Assembly: GCA_021790195.1 (NCBI GenBank) | Contig: JAJYIF010000006.1 | Coordinates: forward strand, 1 to 64,000 | Reading direction: 5' to 3' | From: Nitrospirota bacterium | GTDB lineage: Bacteria; Nitrospirota; Thermodesulfovibrionia; Thermodesulfovibrionales; UBA9159 | DNA: 64,000 bases | In this document: one piece after another, positions 1 through 7,953 of the stretch | Position numbering within the stretch: the stretch's first letter is position 1 | How the letters are laid out: each line of letters starts with the position of its first letter | The notes under the pieces: generated by a model | What the model saw: only the letters and a program-made list of their open reading frames with translations | The model's database searches: none | Told to the model about the DNA's origin: nothing | Program-made: the position numbers and the translations under genes

Positions 1-106
1 ACTCCGCCGAGTACCTGTTCCTTTTTGTCTTGCTCATTTCGGTGCGACCTCCTTGTCGTCTGTCGTATTTTACACCTTATACGACTGCCCGATTTCCGGG
101 GTCCAC
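1..106 (-). mobile_element. IS3-family insertion sequence, left end and start of orfA (partial)
   Basis: On the minus strand a reading frame opens with ATG at 37-35 and begins MSKTKRNRYSAE before leaving the window. This matches the start of the small HTH protein OrfA of IS3-family elements. Upstream of it, the minus strand carries GTGGACCCCGGAAATCGG (about 106-89), which resembles the terminal repeat and leader of such elements, so the element's end is placed near 106. An SD-like AAGGAGG lies about 13 bases before the ATG. The rest of the element, including the DDE transposase, lies outside the window. The exact end is inferred from where IS630 homology stops. Confidence 0.6.
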
Positions 107-111
107 CTCTC

Positions 112-656
112 TCCAAGTTCTCCTCACAAGCGGTGCCATCAAGAAGCCACTTTCGTCTATAAAAACAATATGGGCCTTCAGGAGGGCCGCTTTTTTTAAT
201 GCGAGGCCAATCAACCTTGATCCATTGCTTGATTGCATCCTCATTCCGCTCTATAGCGCGGCGCTCCGGCTTCTGCGGACTCCACCCCAACGCATGCAGG
301 AGCTTCCCTATATGATCAGCATGGTATTGAACGCCAAAAAGAGAGTCTATAACTTTAACAATACGAGGACATGTCCAGAGGTCGGTCGGGAATCCTGCTT
401 TTTGAGCACCTCGCAGCAGAGCTTTCTCAAGTTTATTAAGATTGCGCCGGTCAAGTTTTGGGGGTCTTCCGGATGCTGGAACTGCTTGAATGCCTCTTTG
501 TCCCTTCTTAAGGTATGCGGATCTCCAACGGCGAATGCTGCGTCGATCAACGCCAAGCATCTTAGCAATATCGACTGGCTGGTATCCTTCCCCAAGAAGA
601 CTGACAGCACGCTGACGACGTTCTTCCAATTCCTTTGGGTTTCCATGAGGTCTCAT
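112..656 (-). pseudogene. IS630-family transposase remnant, frameshifted and truncated
   Basis: The minus-strand frame starts at ATG 656-654 (MRPHGNPKELEERRQRAV). It shows the N-terminal helix-turn-helix region (about residues 15-50) and the start of the DDE domain, with the first catalytic Asp in the FIDESG motif. At seven A residues (191-197, read as T on the plus strand) the frame must move by one base (skip one A) to continue from DWPRIKK into AALLKAHIVFIDESG. This could be a slippage site or a plain mutation. Homology ends near RRTW (about 112), where IS3-like sequence begins, so the C-terminal half of the transposase is lost. The element's left end lies around 660-690, next to a broken AsmA-like gene. 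Confidence 0.75.
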
Positions 657-690
657 TATATACCTCCCACCCAAAGTATAGGACATTAAT

Positions 691-1044
691 TATGCAGGTA
701 TCAATAATACAATAGCCATAGAGGAAGGATCACTTGACGGGCCACACATAAGGTTGGCTTCTCAGGGATACGTTGATATTAAAGGGAAGAAGCTGGACAT
801 CAAAGTCCTTGTTTCTCCGCTCAGGACTGTCGACCGCATTGTCGAAAAGGTGCCTGTGCTTGGACGACTGCTGGGCAATACGGTGCTTTCTGTTCCTGTT
901 CGGGTGACCGGAGACCTGAAAGATCCGCAGGTAAATGTCTTCTTCCTCTCCCCGGCTGACTTGGGACTGCTGAGGATCATGAAGAATACCCTCTCTCTTC
1001 CAATAAAGGTGTTCGCGCCGGGTAAAAAGAACGGAGCAAAGTAA
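691..1044 (+). pseudogene. 3' remnant of an AsmA-like protein gene, cut by IS630
   Basis: An open frame runs from the IS630 edge to the stop at 1044, giving about 117 residues that start YAGINNTIAIEEGSL and end FAPGKKNGAK. The pattern (VDIKGKKLDIKVLVSPLRTVDR, then LGGxx-like VPVLGRLL, then a VTGDLKDPQV strand) resembles the C-terminal end of AsmA/YhdP-type inner-membrane proteins that span the periplasm and move lipids to the outer membrane. No start codon or ribosome-binding site is present at the left edge, where a stop in the same frame lies within the IS sequence. I read it as the tail of a gene whose front part was displaced by the transposon; an internal ATG-less product is unlikely. 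Confidence 0.6.
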
Positions 1045-1221
1045 GGGCTTGAGAATGCTATGTGAATCGAAAAGCAGAGCGTGAGCCGGCGTCCAATTTT
1101 GACCCCGAATCGGCACCTACCATAACCCACCTGCTCATTAAAGCAGAAATGCAGGTCAGTAGATCCTTATCAATAAAAGGTTTGCAAACAATTATTCTTG
1201 TAGACAGGCTTGAACACAAAC

Positions 1222-1253
1222 AAAAAAGGGCTTGCATCTCTGCAACCCCTTTT
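1222..1253 (-). terminator. Rho-independent terminator of the tRNA-Asn gene
   Basis: Read on the minus strand, AAAGGGGTTGCA and TGCAAGCCCTTT pair with a short GAGA-type loop and are followed by a run of T. It starts seven bases past the 3' CCA of the tRNA, so it most likely ends that transcript. Confidence 0.8.
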
Positions 1254-1259
1254 CGTTAT

Positions 1260-1335
1260 TGGCTCCTGGGGAGGGATTCGAACCCCCGACCAAGTGGTTA
1301 ACAGCCACCCGCTCTGCCGGCTGAGCTACCCAGGA
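1260..1335 (-). tRNA. tRNA-Asn (anticodon GTT)
   Basis: The minus strand folds as a tRNA: acceptor arms TCCTGGG / CCCAGGA, D-arm GCTC-AGC...GAGC, anticodon loop CTGTTAA giving GTT (Asn), T-arm with GGTTCGAATCC, discriminator G and an encoded CCA. Length is 76 nt. A -10/-35 pair lies upstream and a terminator downstream, so it is a one-gene unit. Confidence 0.95.
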
Positions 1336-1344
1336 ACGAGCAAT

Positions 1345-1374
1345 ATTATAGCCTAAAGGAAACTCTCAGGGCAA
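1345..1374 (-). promoter_or_regulatory. Sigma70-type promoter of tRNA-Asn
   Basis: On the minus strand TTGCCC (1374-1369) and a perfect TATAAT (1350-1345) are 18 bp apart. The -10 box ends nine bases before the tRNA 5' end at 1335, the right distance for initiation just ahead of the tRNA. Confidence 0.7.
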
Positions 1375-1521
1375 CGGGCGGGAACATGGCACCGGATGTA
1401 TAGGGGACCTGAATGATCCTGAATCTCTTCAAATTTCCTTCATCTTTACTTGATAACTTAATGTAAATTTGCAGTCGGAATCTAAGATTCAAGAAATGCT
1501 GATCATGTCAGGAGGACATCT

Positions 1522-2982
1522 ATGAGACATTTAAGGACATCCGCAATCTCTGGGCTTCTCGCAATTGCGGTTCTGCTGGCGGGCTTCTCGGCGTTCCAGG
1601 GCCTTCATCCCTTCTCCAGTGCATACGCTGGGGAGCCGAAGATTTCAAAACAGGACATCGACATACTTTCCAGGGCTAGCCAGGCGATGGCTGAGATCGC
1701 CTCGGCAGTCAAACCGGCGGTAGTGAACATCTCGACTACGAGGATCATAAAGACGCAGGGCGTTCAATCGCCGTTTTCCAACGATCCGTTCTTCAGGAAG
1801 TTTTTCGGCGACGAGTTCGGACAATCCGAAAGGCCCAGGGAGCAGAAGCAGGCGAGTCTCGGCTCCGGGGTCATTGTCGACAAGAAGGGCTACGTTCTGA
1901 CCAACAACCATGTCGTTCAGGGCGCCGACGAGATAAAGGTCAAGCTCTCGGACAAGAGGGAGTTTAAAGGGAAGGTGATCGGCGTCGATCCCAAGACCGA
2001 CATCGCCGTCGTCAAGATAGATGCGACCCATCTGCCTACCGTGAAGTGGGGAAACTCCGACAAGCTGAAGGCCGGTGAGACGGTGCTGGCGATCGGCAAC
2101 CCTTTCGGTCTGAACCAGACGGTCACCTCAGGAATCGTGAGCGCAACCGGGAGGGCCAATGTAGGCATAGCGGACTACGAGGACTTCATCCAGACCGACG
2201 CGCCGATCAATCCCGGGAACTCCGGCGGCGCTCTTGTGAATGTCAGGGGTGAACTCGTGGGGATCAACACCGCAATCTTCAGCACCTCGGGAGGATACCA
2301 GGGCATAGGCTTTGCCATTCCTAGCAACATGGCGAGGGTGGTAATGGACAGCCTTGTGAAACAGGGAAAGGTTGTCAGGGGCTGGCTTGGCGTGACCGTG
2401 CAGGAAGTTACGCACGATCTCGCGAAGCAGTTCCACATCTCAGGAGAGAAGGGCGTCCTTGTGGCCGATATCACTGAAAACAGTCCGGCCGAGAAAGCCG
2501 GTCTCAAGAGAGGCGACGTGATAGTCGAATACGATGGGAAAGAGGTGAACGAGCCGACAACGCTGAGGAACATGGTCGCGGATACGCCCCCCGGCAGAGA
2601 GGTGACCCTCAAGATAGTGCGGGACGGGAAGCCCAAGACCCTCAGCGCCTCCATCGCGGAGCTTCCCCTGGAAGCGCAGAGCGCTGGCAAGTTCAACAAC
2701 CTTCTCAGCGGCGTATACGTCCAAAACATCTCCCCAGAGATGAAGAGGGGACTCGGGATCTCGAAGAACCTCAACGGGGTCATAATAACGGAGATCCGGA
2801 ACGGCAGTCCCGCCTCTGGCATTCTCGCAAAGAATGACATCATACTGGAGATCAACAGAAAGAAGATTCGCTCCATGAAGGACTACAACTCTGTAGTTTC
2901 GAAGATCAAATCCGGCCAGAGCATCCTGCTCCTGATCCACAGGAACGGGTCGACTATATACACAACTCTATCTTCCCGGTAG
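1522..2982 (+). CDS. HtrA/DegP-family periplasmic serine protease (Do-like)
   Basis: A 486-residue protease and chaperone of the HtrA family, expected in the periplasm, where it degrades misfolded envelope proteins. A hydrophobic segment at residues 9-25 with a following AYAG looks like a signal peptide. The trypsin-like domain carries the triad His130 (TNNHVV), Asp160 (TDIAVV) and Ser234 (GNSGGA). Two PDZ domains follow at about 275-370 and 390-480, as in DegP/DegQ/MucD. The start is supported by AGGAGG eight bases ahead of ATG 1522. It is preceded by a 186-bp gap after the tRNA on the other strand and followed by a strong hairpin, so it is probably transcribed alone. I cannot tell DegP from DegQ/MucD by sequence alone. 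Confidence 0.95.
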   Translation: MRHLRTSAISGLLAIAVLLAGFSAFQGLHPFSSAYAGEPKISKQDIDILSRASQAMAEIASAVKPAVVNISTTRIIKTQGVQSPFSNDPFFRKFFGDEFGQSERPREQKQASLGSGVIVDKKGYVLTNNHVVQGADEIKVKLSDKREFKGKVIGVDPKTDIAVVKIDATHLPTVKWGNSDKLKAGETVLAIGNPFGLNQTVTSGIVSATGRANVGIADYEDFIQTDAPINPGNSGGALVNVRGELVGINTAIFSTSGGYQGIGFAIPSNMARVVMDSLVKQGKVVRGWLGVTVQEVTHDLAKQFHISGEKGVLVADITENSPAEKAGLKRGDVIVEYDGKEVNEPTTLRNMVADTPPGREVTLKIVRDGKPKTLSASIAELPLEAQSAGKFNNLLSGVYVQNISPEMKRGLGISKNLNGVIITEIRNGSPASGILAKNDIILEINRKKIRSMKDYNSVVSKIKSGQSILLLIHRNGSTIYTTLSSR

Positions 2983-2991
2983 CGCGCTCTA

Positions 2992-3032
2992 CGGCAAAAA
3001 GGGACGGGACCTGTCCCCGCCCCTTTTTGCCG
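2992..3032 (+). terminator. Strong hairpin terminator after the HtrA gene
   Basis: CGGCAAAAAGGG and CCCCTTTTTGCCG form a long stem; the A-run and T-run within the arms would let it work in both directions. It lies ten bases after the protease stop codon. Confidence 0.8.
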
Positions 3033-3059
3033 CACTGTATCGCCCCCGATTAATTTTTC

Positions 3060-3089
3060 TTAACAATTATTCTCCTCTTGGTGTAGAAT
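3060..3089 (+). promoter_or_regulatory. Sigma70-type promoter for the beta-lactamase-fold/NamZ gene
   Basis: TTAACA (3060-3065) and TAGAAT (3084-3089) are separated by 18 bp, 35 bases before the TTG start at 3125. Each box has one mismatch to consensus. Confidence 0.5.
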
Positions 3090-3124
3090 TAGTATCAATC
3101 GGTTTTCGCCGAAGGAGAAGGGTA

Positions 3125-5506
3125 TTGAGGCTGTCTTGCAGGGTTCTGTTTGTACTGATCTGCTTATTGATCGGACCCGTTTTCTTGGCCGGGGCGTCTG
3201 CCCGAGATTCCTCCTCGTTAATCAATCTCAACGAAAAGCAGCTTGATTCCATAGCCGGTATCGTCGAGGATTCCATAAACTCCGGCAAGATACCAGGAGC
3301 GGTCATCCTCATAGGGGACCGCGACAGGATAATCTATCGAAAGGCCTTCGGTTACCGTTCGATATTTCCTGAGCGTGTGGAGATGACGACAGACACAATC
3401 TTCGATCTCGCCTCTCTCACCAAGGTGGTGGCGACTACGACAGCTATCATGCAGCTCGAGGAAAGGGGCCTTCTGCGTATTGGTGACCCTGTGGCCAAGT
3501 ACTGGCCCGAATTCAAGGCCCACGGCAAGAGATACATAACCATAAAGGATCTGCTGACCCACTATTCCGGCCTGAGGCCCGACCTGAGCCTGAGGTCCGA
3601 CTGGACCGGTTACAAGGGGGCGCTTAAGAGAATCATAGAGGAGAGGCCTGTTTGTCCCCGCGACACGCGGTATATTTACAGCGACATAAATTTCGAGATC
3701 CTCGGAGAACTCGTGCGCAGGATATCCGGCCTGCCGCTCGATGTCTACTGCGAAGAGAATATCTTCAGGCCCCTCGGGATGAAGGACACCGGTTTCAACC
3801 CCGACGGCGCTCGTCTGGACAGGGTCGCCCCCACGCAATTTCTTAACGGCTCCGGCAAGATGCTCTGCGGAGAGGTCCATGACCCGGCAGCATACAGAAT
3901 GGGCGGCGTCGCGGGGCATGCAGGACTCTTTTCCACTGCCGATGATCTTTCTATTTTTGCGCGGATGCTTCTGGAAGGGGGCAGCCTTGACGGCGTGCAC
4001 ATCCTGAATAAGCGGACTGTCGAAAAGATGACCTCGCCGAATTCTCCAAGGAACGGCGGGCCGGTGCGCGGTCTCGGATGGTTTATCAATTCACCCTCGT
4101 CCGGACACCGGAGCATGCTTTTACCCCCCGGGACTTACGGGCACACAGGATACACAGGCACCTCCATGTGGATAGACCCCGCATCGGGCACTTACGGAAT
4201 TATTCTCACTAACCGGGTCCACCCCGATGGAAAAGGAGACGCTCGTCCTTTGCGTACCGGGATCTCGATGCTGATGGGAAAGGTCGTGGCGAGGGCGAAT
4301 GACCGGGCGCCCGAGACTGAGCATGCGATGAGAAATGTGAATGCGGTCAGTGACGGCAGCCGCATAGACGCCAAGGAAGAGAGGTTCCGGACCGGCATCG
4401 ACGTTCTCGAGGCTGAAAAGTTTGCCCCTCTTAAGGGGTTGCGCGTCGGTCTTATCACCAACCATTCAGGTCTCGACTCAAATGGCCGGAGCACGCTCGA
4501 TCTTCTGTACAGGGCCCCCGGGGTAAAGCTGAGGGCCATATTCTGCCCTGAGCATGGACTGTCAGGAAGGGTCGACAGGAAGATATCTTCGGCTGTGGAC
4601 GTTAAGACGGGGCTTCCCATTTATAGTCTGTACGGCGATTCGTACAGGCCGACAAGGAAGATGCTCAAGGGGCTGGATGCCCTCGTCTTTGACGTACAGG
4701 ATGCCGGTGTGCGTTTTTATACTTACATTTCCACGATGGGATATGCGATGGAAGAGGCCGCGAAGAAGGGCCTGGATTTTTATGTCCTTGACCGGCCCGA
4801 TCCGATTACGGCGTCGACCGTGCAGGGACCTGTGATGGATGAGAACATGAGGTCCTTTACCGGCTATTTTCCCCTGCCTGTCCGCTATGGCATGACTGTA
4901 GGAGAGCTTGCAAAGATGTTTAACAAAGAGTCCGGGATAGGAGCGAAACTCCATGTTATCAGGATGAGAGGATATGACCGCGATGACTGGTATGACCAGA
5001 CCGGATTGCCCTGGGTGAACCCGTCTCCAAACCTCAGGAGCCTGAAGGAGATGGTCCTCTACCCGGGGGTGGCCCTTGTGGAAGGAGCCAACGTAAGTGT
5101 CGGGAGGGGGACCCGAACCCCCTTTGAGCTCCTGGGAGCTCCCTGGATCAAGGCCGCGAGGCTGGCCTCATACCTGAATAAACGGAGGATCCGGGGGGTC
5201 GGCTTCAAGCCTGCGAATTTTGTCCCGAAGGCCGATCGTTATAAGAACAGGGAATGCCATGGGGTCCGCTTGATTCTGCTGGACCGCAAGAGGCTTGATC
5301 CCTCTGCCCTTGGGGTCGAGATCATCTCTGCGCTTCATAGATTATTTAAGAAGAAGTTTCATCTGAGCGAGACCTTGTCTCTCATAGGGTCGCGCAAGGT
5401 CCTCCAGTTGATCAAAGAAGGAAGAAGTCCGTCATCTATTGAGGGGCGATGGCAGAGGCAGCTTGCCCGGTTCCGGCAGTTGAGGGAGAAATACCTGCTT
5501 TATTGA
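3125..5506 (+). CDS. Fusion of a serine beta-lactamase-fold hydrolase and a NamZ-type exo-N-acetylmuramidase (DUF1343)
   Basis: A 793-residue exported protein with two enzyme domains. After a signal peptide (about 1-26), residues 40-390 are a class C beta-lactamase/esterase-fold domain with Ser97-Leu-Thr-Lys100, Tyr185-Ser-Asp187 and His340-Thr-Gly342 in the places of SxxK, YxN and KTG. Residues 420-793 match DUF1343, the NamZ family (GH171), which removes terminal MurNAc from peptidoglycan fragments; TNHSG, PEHGL and DVQDAG motifs are visible. NamZ and beta-lactamase-fold genes are neighbours in other genomes, so one chain is consistent with wall-fragment turnover or recycling. The TTG start is supported by AAGGAGAAGGG just upstream. 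The 3' end overlaps the convergent gene by 71 bp. Domain roles are from family knowledge; the substrate is inferred. Confidence 0.88.
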   Translation: MRLSCRVLFVLICLLIGPVFLAGASARDSSSLINLNEKQLDSIAGIVEDSINSGKIPGAVILIGDRDRIIYRKAFGYRSIFPERVEMTTDTIFDLASLTKVVATTTAIMQLEERGLLRIGDPVAKYWPEFKAHGKRYITIKDLLTHYSGLRPDLSLRSDWTGYKGALKRIIEERPVCPRDTRYIYSDINFEILGELVRRISGLPLDVYCEENIFRPLGMKDTGFNPDGARLDRVAPTQFLNGSGKMLCGEVHDPAAYRMGGVAGHAGLFSTADDLSIFARMLLEGGSLDGVHILNKRTVEKMTSPNSPRNGGPVRGLGWFINSPSSGHRSMLLPPGTYGHTGYTGTSMWIDPASGTYGIILTNRVHPDGKGDARPLRTGISMLMGKVVARANDRAPETEHAMRNVNAVSDGSRIDAKEERFRTGIDVLEAEKFAPLKGLRVGLITNHSGLDSNGRSTLDLLYRAPGVKLRAIFCPEHGLSGRVDRKISSAVDVKTGLPIYSLYGDSYRPTRKMLKGLDALVFDVQDAGVRFYTYISTMGYAMEEAAKKGLDFYVLDRPDPITASTVQGPVMDENMRSFTGYFPLPVRYGMTVGELAKMFNKESGIGAKLHVIRMRGYDRDDWYDQTGLPWVNPSPNLRSLKEMVLYPGVALVEGANVSVGRGTRTPFELLGAPWIKAARLASYLNKRRIRGVGFKPANFVPKADRYKNRECHGVRLILLDRKRLDPSALGVEIISALHRLFKKKFHLSETLSLIGSRKVLQLIKEGRSPSSIEGRWQRQLARFRQLREKYLLY

Positions 5507-6815
5507 ATTTGGCCAGGAACTGTCCTTTCTTCCTCAAACCTTCGGAAGAATACATGTTGCGGGGGTTCCAGAGCATCCAGCCATGAGAGCCGAATTTTTC
5601 TGCGGCCTTTATCTGTTCCATTACCCCCTGACCCTTGAATTCCCTTTTGTCAAAGGCGTAATCCCTGAAGGCCTGCAGCCACGGCCTGAAGCGCGTTGAG
5701 GGAAGATGGGTCCGTTCCTGCGCCCTCTTCAGCGAAAGGTAGACTATCTCCTGAGGATGGGCCACCGGTATCTTATAGCCAGGTATCCCGAACCGGAAAC
5801 CCGAAGGATAAAGCATGGGCGACATATAATCAAGGATGGGTGCGATTTCTTCCAGCTTCTGGCCGATCTGCGTGTCGTTGAGGTTCCAGCAGACGTATCC
5901 GAAAATGTCGGCCGAGAGGAACACGTTGTATGGACTTAACCTTTTCCTGGCCTCGGACAGAAATCCTGAGATAGCCTTGACCCTGTTCTCCTCGGTGTTG
6001 GGCATCGAAAAAGAGACCCCTGCGGAATCGGGGAAGCGGACATAGTCGAACTGTATTTCGTCGAACCCCAGCCTTGCAGCCTCTATGGCGATATCGATAT
6101 TATAATCCCATACGGCCTTCTTGAACGGGTCGACCCATAGCATATGCTCCTTGTCATGCCAGGCGCCGCCGGCGGATGTCTTCACAGCGAGGTCAGGTTT
6201 CGCTGCGGCAAGCAGGTTGTCCTTGAAGACGACAATCCTGGCGATAGTGTATATCCCCTTCTGTCTGAACTGACTTATGAGTTCCTTCATGTCCTTGACC
6301 ATTATTATCTTCTGCGCGCCTATTTCCGAAGCAAGCGGGATGGAGCTCTTATAGGGAATAATGCCACGGTCTCCCTTCACATCGATCACGAGCGCGTTGA
6401 GCTCGGTCTCGCCGATAAGCTTGACGGCAGCGTCCCGAAGCACCCTCGAACCTATCCCGTAGACCGTGAGATACAGGGCTTTCGGAGTAAAGGGCACGAG
6501 CTCTATCTGCTCAGGCGTCGTAAGAAAAGGGAGGGTGACAAAAGGCACCGAGATTGCGCGCTCGGTCCTCATATATCCTGTGGCCCTCACCCCGATCCTG
6601 TCAGGTGTCCCCTTCACCTTGAACATTCCTTTTTCGTCGGTCAGAACGACCTCATTGCCAGCTGTGACTATCGCGCCCTGGATCGGTTTTTTCGTGAAGA
6701 AGTCGATTACCTTGCCGGTTGTATATCCGACAGTGTATGCCCCGGAATAGGAAGGGACGATCAGCAGAAGGAGCAAGATCAAAAATATTCCGGTAACAGA
6801 GTGTATCTTTCTCAT
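5436..6815 (-). CDS. DUF4015 putative glycoside hydrolase, exported
   Basis: About 459 residues. The start at ATG 6815 (MRKIHSVTGIFLILLLL) gives a clean signal peptide; an upstream in-frame ATG at 6836 is possible, and neither has a clear ribosome-binding site. Residues about 30-90 form a carboxypeptidase-regulatory-like or transthyretin-like repeat (GKVIDFFTKKPIQGA...VVLTDEKGMFKV). The remainder is a TIM-barrel-like DUF4015 domain with DVKGDRG, EIQFDYVRFPD and DYMSPMLYPS motifs; the acidic residues there are candidate catalytic groups. Members of the family are predicted hydrolases without a settled substrate. It lies downstream of the deacetylase gene (46-bp gap at this start) on the same strand, so a shared role in envelope polysaccharide handling is an inference. 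Confidence 0.8.
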   Translation of the reverse strand: MRKIHSVTGIFLILLLLLIVPSYSGAYTVGYTTGKVIDFFTKKPIQGAIVTAGNEVVLTDEKGMFKVKGTPDRIGVRATGYMRTERAISVPFVTLPFLTTPEQIELVPFTPKALYLTVYGIGSRVLRDAAVKLIGETELNALVIDVKGDRGIIPYKSSIPLASEIGAQKIIMVKDMKELISQFRQKGIYTIARIVVFKDNLLAAAKPDLAVKTSAGGAWHDKEHMLWVDPFKKAVWDYNIDIAIEAARLGFDEIQFDYVRFPDSAGVSFSMPNTEENRVKAISGFLSEARKRLSPYNVFLSADIFGYVCWNLNDTQIGQKLEEIAPILDYMSPMLYPSGFRFGIPGYKIPVAHPQEIVYLSLKRAQERTHLPSTRFRPWLQAFRDYAFDKREFKGQGVMEQIKAAEKFGSHGWMLWNPRNMYSSEGLRKKGQFLAKFNKAGISPSTAGTGQAASAIAPQ

Positions 6816-6861
6816 AATGGCCGTATATTTTATCATAACTGCCGCAAGAAATCCGAATGCC

Positions 6862-7695
6862 TTAACGCCGGATCTTCTCTTCACGACTCCTGTCAAGCAA
6901 TCTCTCGAACGCCTTCCCCCTGTCTGCGTCAACCATTATATAGCGGGGAAGGGCCATAATATTATCGGAATTAGTCGTATGTCTCCTCTCAATGGAGAAC
7001 GCGGCGACATAGCCTGCAGAGGCAGCTCTCCGGATAAGCTGGTCGTCGTAAATGCCGAAGGGCCACGCCAGCATCGTAACTTTCGAGCCGAGTTCCTTTT
7101 CTATCTTTTCCTTTGACTTTCTCATCTGCATATCGACAAATTTTTTATATTCGGCAGGAGGCAGCCTCCTTTTGTCCTTCTTGAAGTTGGGGTGCCAGTA
7201 GGTGTGCGACTGGAAGTCAAAAAAACCCGAGTCTTTCAATTCCCGGAGCTGCTCCCATCTCATCGCATATGAGGCGTGGGATATCGCGGAGGGATAAATG
7301 AAAAGAGTAACGGGGATACGGTATTTCTTTACGAGGGGAAACATGTCCGTATAGACCGACTTGTGGCCGTCGTCCGAGACTATGACGACCGACCTAGCGG
7401 GAGGGGGAGGCCCTTTCCTGAGGTAATAATCGACGAGCTGTTTCAGTGGTATGACTGTGTACCGGTTGTCCCTGAGAAATTTCAGCTGCGACTCGAATAC
7501 CCTGGTCGTGACCGTCATGCTGTCTGCCACTGTCGGGCCAAAGCGGTGATAGAGTAAGATCGGGACGTGTAATTCAGGATACTTACCTTTGTTACCTGAC
7601 GCGCCCTCCGTATGGAGGCATAAAAGCAAGAAGCAGATCAACAGGACGACTGACAGACCATATCTCCGGACCTTCCGAATCATAAGGGTATTCAT
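6862..7695 (-). CDS. Polysaccharide deacetylase family protein (NodB homology)
   Basis: A 277-residue exported or membrane-anchored protein with a hydrophobic N-terminus (residues 12-30). The NodB domain has VSDDGH as motif 1 (the catalytic and metal-binding Asp pair is kept, though the usual first residue is Thr-Phe), SHTYWH as the metal-binding HxxxH motif and AWPFG as motif 3. PILLYHRF near residue 45 is typical of the PgaB/IcaB branch, which removes acetyl groups from N-acetylglucosamine polymers. The likely job is trimming an exopolysaccharide or wall glycan, but the substrate cannot be read from sequence. It is the first gene of a two-gene minus-strand unit with the DUF4015 protein. ATG 7695 gives the longest form; ATG 7683 is an alternative. 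Confidence 0.85.
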   Translation of the reverse strand: MNTLMIRKVRRYGLSVVLLICFLLLCLHTEGASGNKGKYPELHVPILLYHRFGPTVADSMTVTTRVFESQLKFLRDNRYTVIPLKQLVDYYLRKGPPPPARSVVIVSDDGHKSVYTDMFPLVKKYRIPVTLFIYPSAISHASYAMRWEQLRELKDSGFFDFQSHTYWHPNFKKDKRRLPPAEYKKFVDMQMRKSKEKIEKELGSKVTMLAWPFGIYDDQLIRRAASAGYVAAFSIERRHTTNSDNIMALPRYIMVDADRGKAFERLLDRSREEKIRR

Positions 7696-7806
7696 AATAT
7701 CACTTTCCAGGAGTTTTTTTAAATAGCGCTGTCGGATCTTCCGGCAGGATTATCCTGTCCGCCGGCTTTTTGATAAGATATTATGAGGTATTTATTCAGG
7801 CCAATA

Positions 7807-7836
7807 TTGACACAAGAAGGAATTTATGGTTAAATA
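7807..7836 (+). promoter_or_regulatory. Sigma70-type promoter of the pyr operon
   Basis: A perfect TTGACA (7807-7812) is followed after 17-18 bp by TTAAATA (7830-7836). Transcription would start near 7842, directly at the foot of the PyrR-binding hairpin. Confidence 0.75.
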
Positions 7837-7842
7837 ATCTTG

Positions 7843-7874
7843 CCTTTAAGAACAGCCCTGCGAGGCTGTGAAGG
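7843..7874 (+). promoter_or_regulatory. PyrR-binding loop (anti-antiterminator) in the pyr leader
   Basis: The RNA folds with an upper stem ACAGCC/GGCTGT (7852-7857 with 7864-7869) closing the hexaloop CTGCGA, and a lower stem CCTT/AAGG. The hexaloop fits the CNGNGA pattern and the arm-loop sequence fits the ARUCCNGNGAGGYU pattern known for PyrR-bound pyr leaders of Bacillus, with one substitution. PyrR bound to UMP would hold this structure and allow the downstream terminator to form. pyrR is the first gene of the operon, which supports the reading. Confidence 0.85.
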
Positions 7875-7910
7875 CGAAGGAGTCTGACCTGAGAAACTAC
7901 AACGATTTCG

Positions 7911-7943
7911 ACCTTCCTTGCGGTTCAGAGGGAAGGTTTTTTT
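7911..7943 (+). terminator. Attenuator terminator in the pyr leader
   Basis: ACCTTCC (7911-7917) pairs with GGAAGGT (7931-7937), followed by a run of seven T. It sits between the PyrR-binding loop and the pyrR start codon. The A/G-rich stretch at 7871-7882 (AAGGCGAAGGAG) could pair with the 5' arm and serve as antiterminator when PyrR is free. Confidence 0.85.
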
Positions 7944-7953
7944 GTGCCCTGAG

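Noticed and set aside
30-689. 219-residue plus-strand frame at the left edge
   Set aside because: It is antisense to the IS630 transposase remnant, whose own frame shows clear homology.
1062-1301. 79-residue plus-strand frame across the tRNA region
   Set aside because: It covers the terminator and half of the tRNA-Asn gene on the opposite strand and has no family likeness.
6144-6959. 271-residue plus-strand frame
   Set aside because: Antisense to the DUF4015 gene, which has a signal peptide and family motifs.
7740-7774. Hairpin CCGGCAGGAT...GCCGG followed by T5 in the gap before the pyr promoter
   Set aside because: It looks like a plus-strand terminator, but no plus-strand transcript leads into it, and as part of the minus-strand deacetylase leader its role is unclear.
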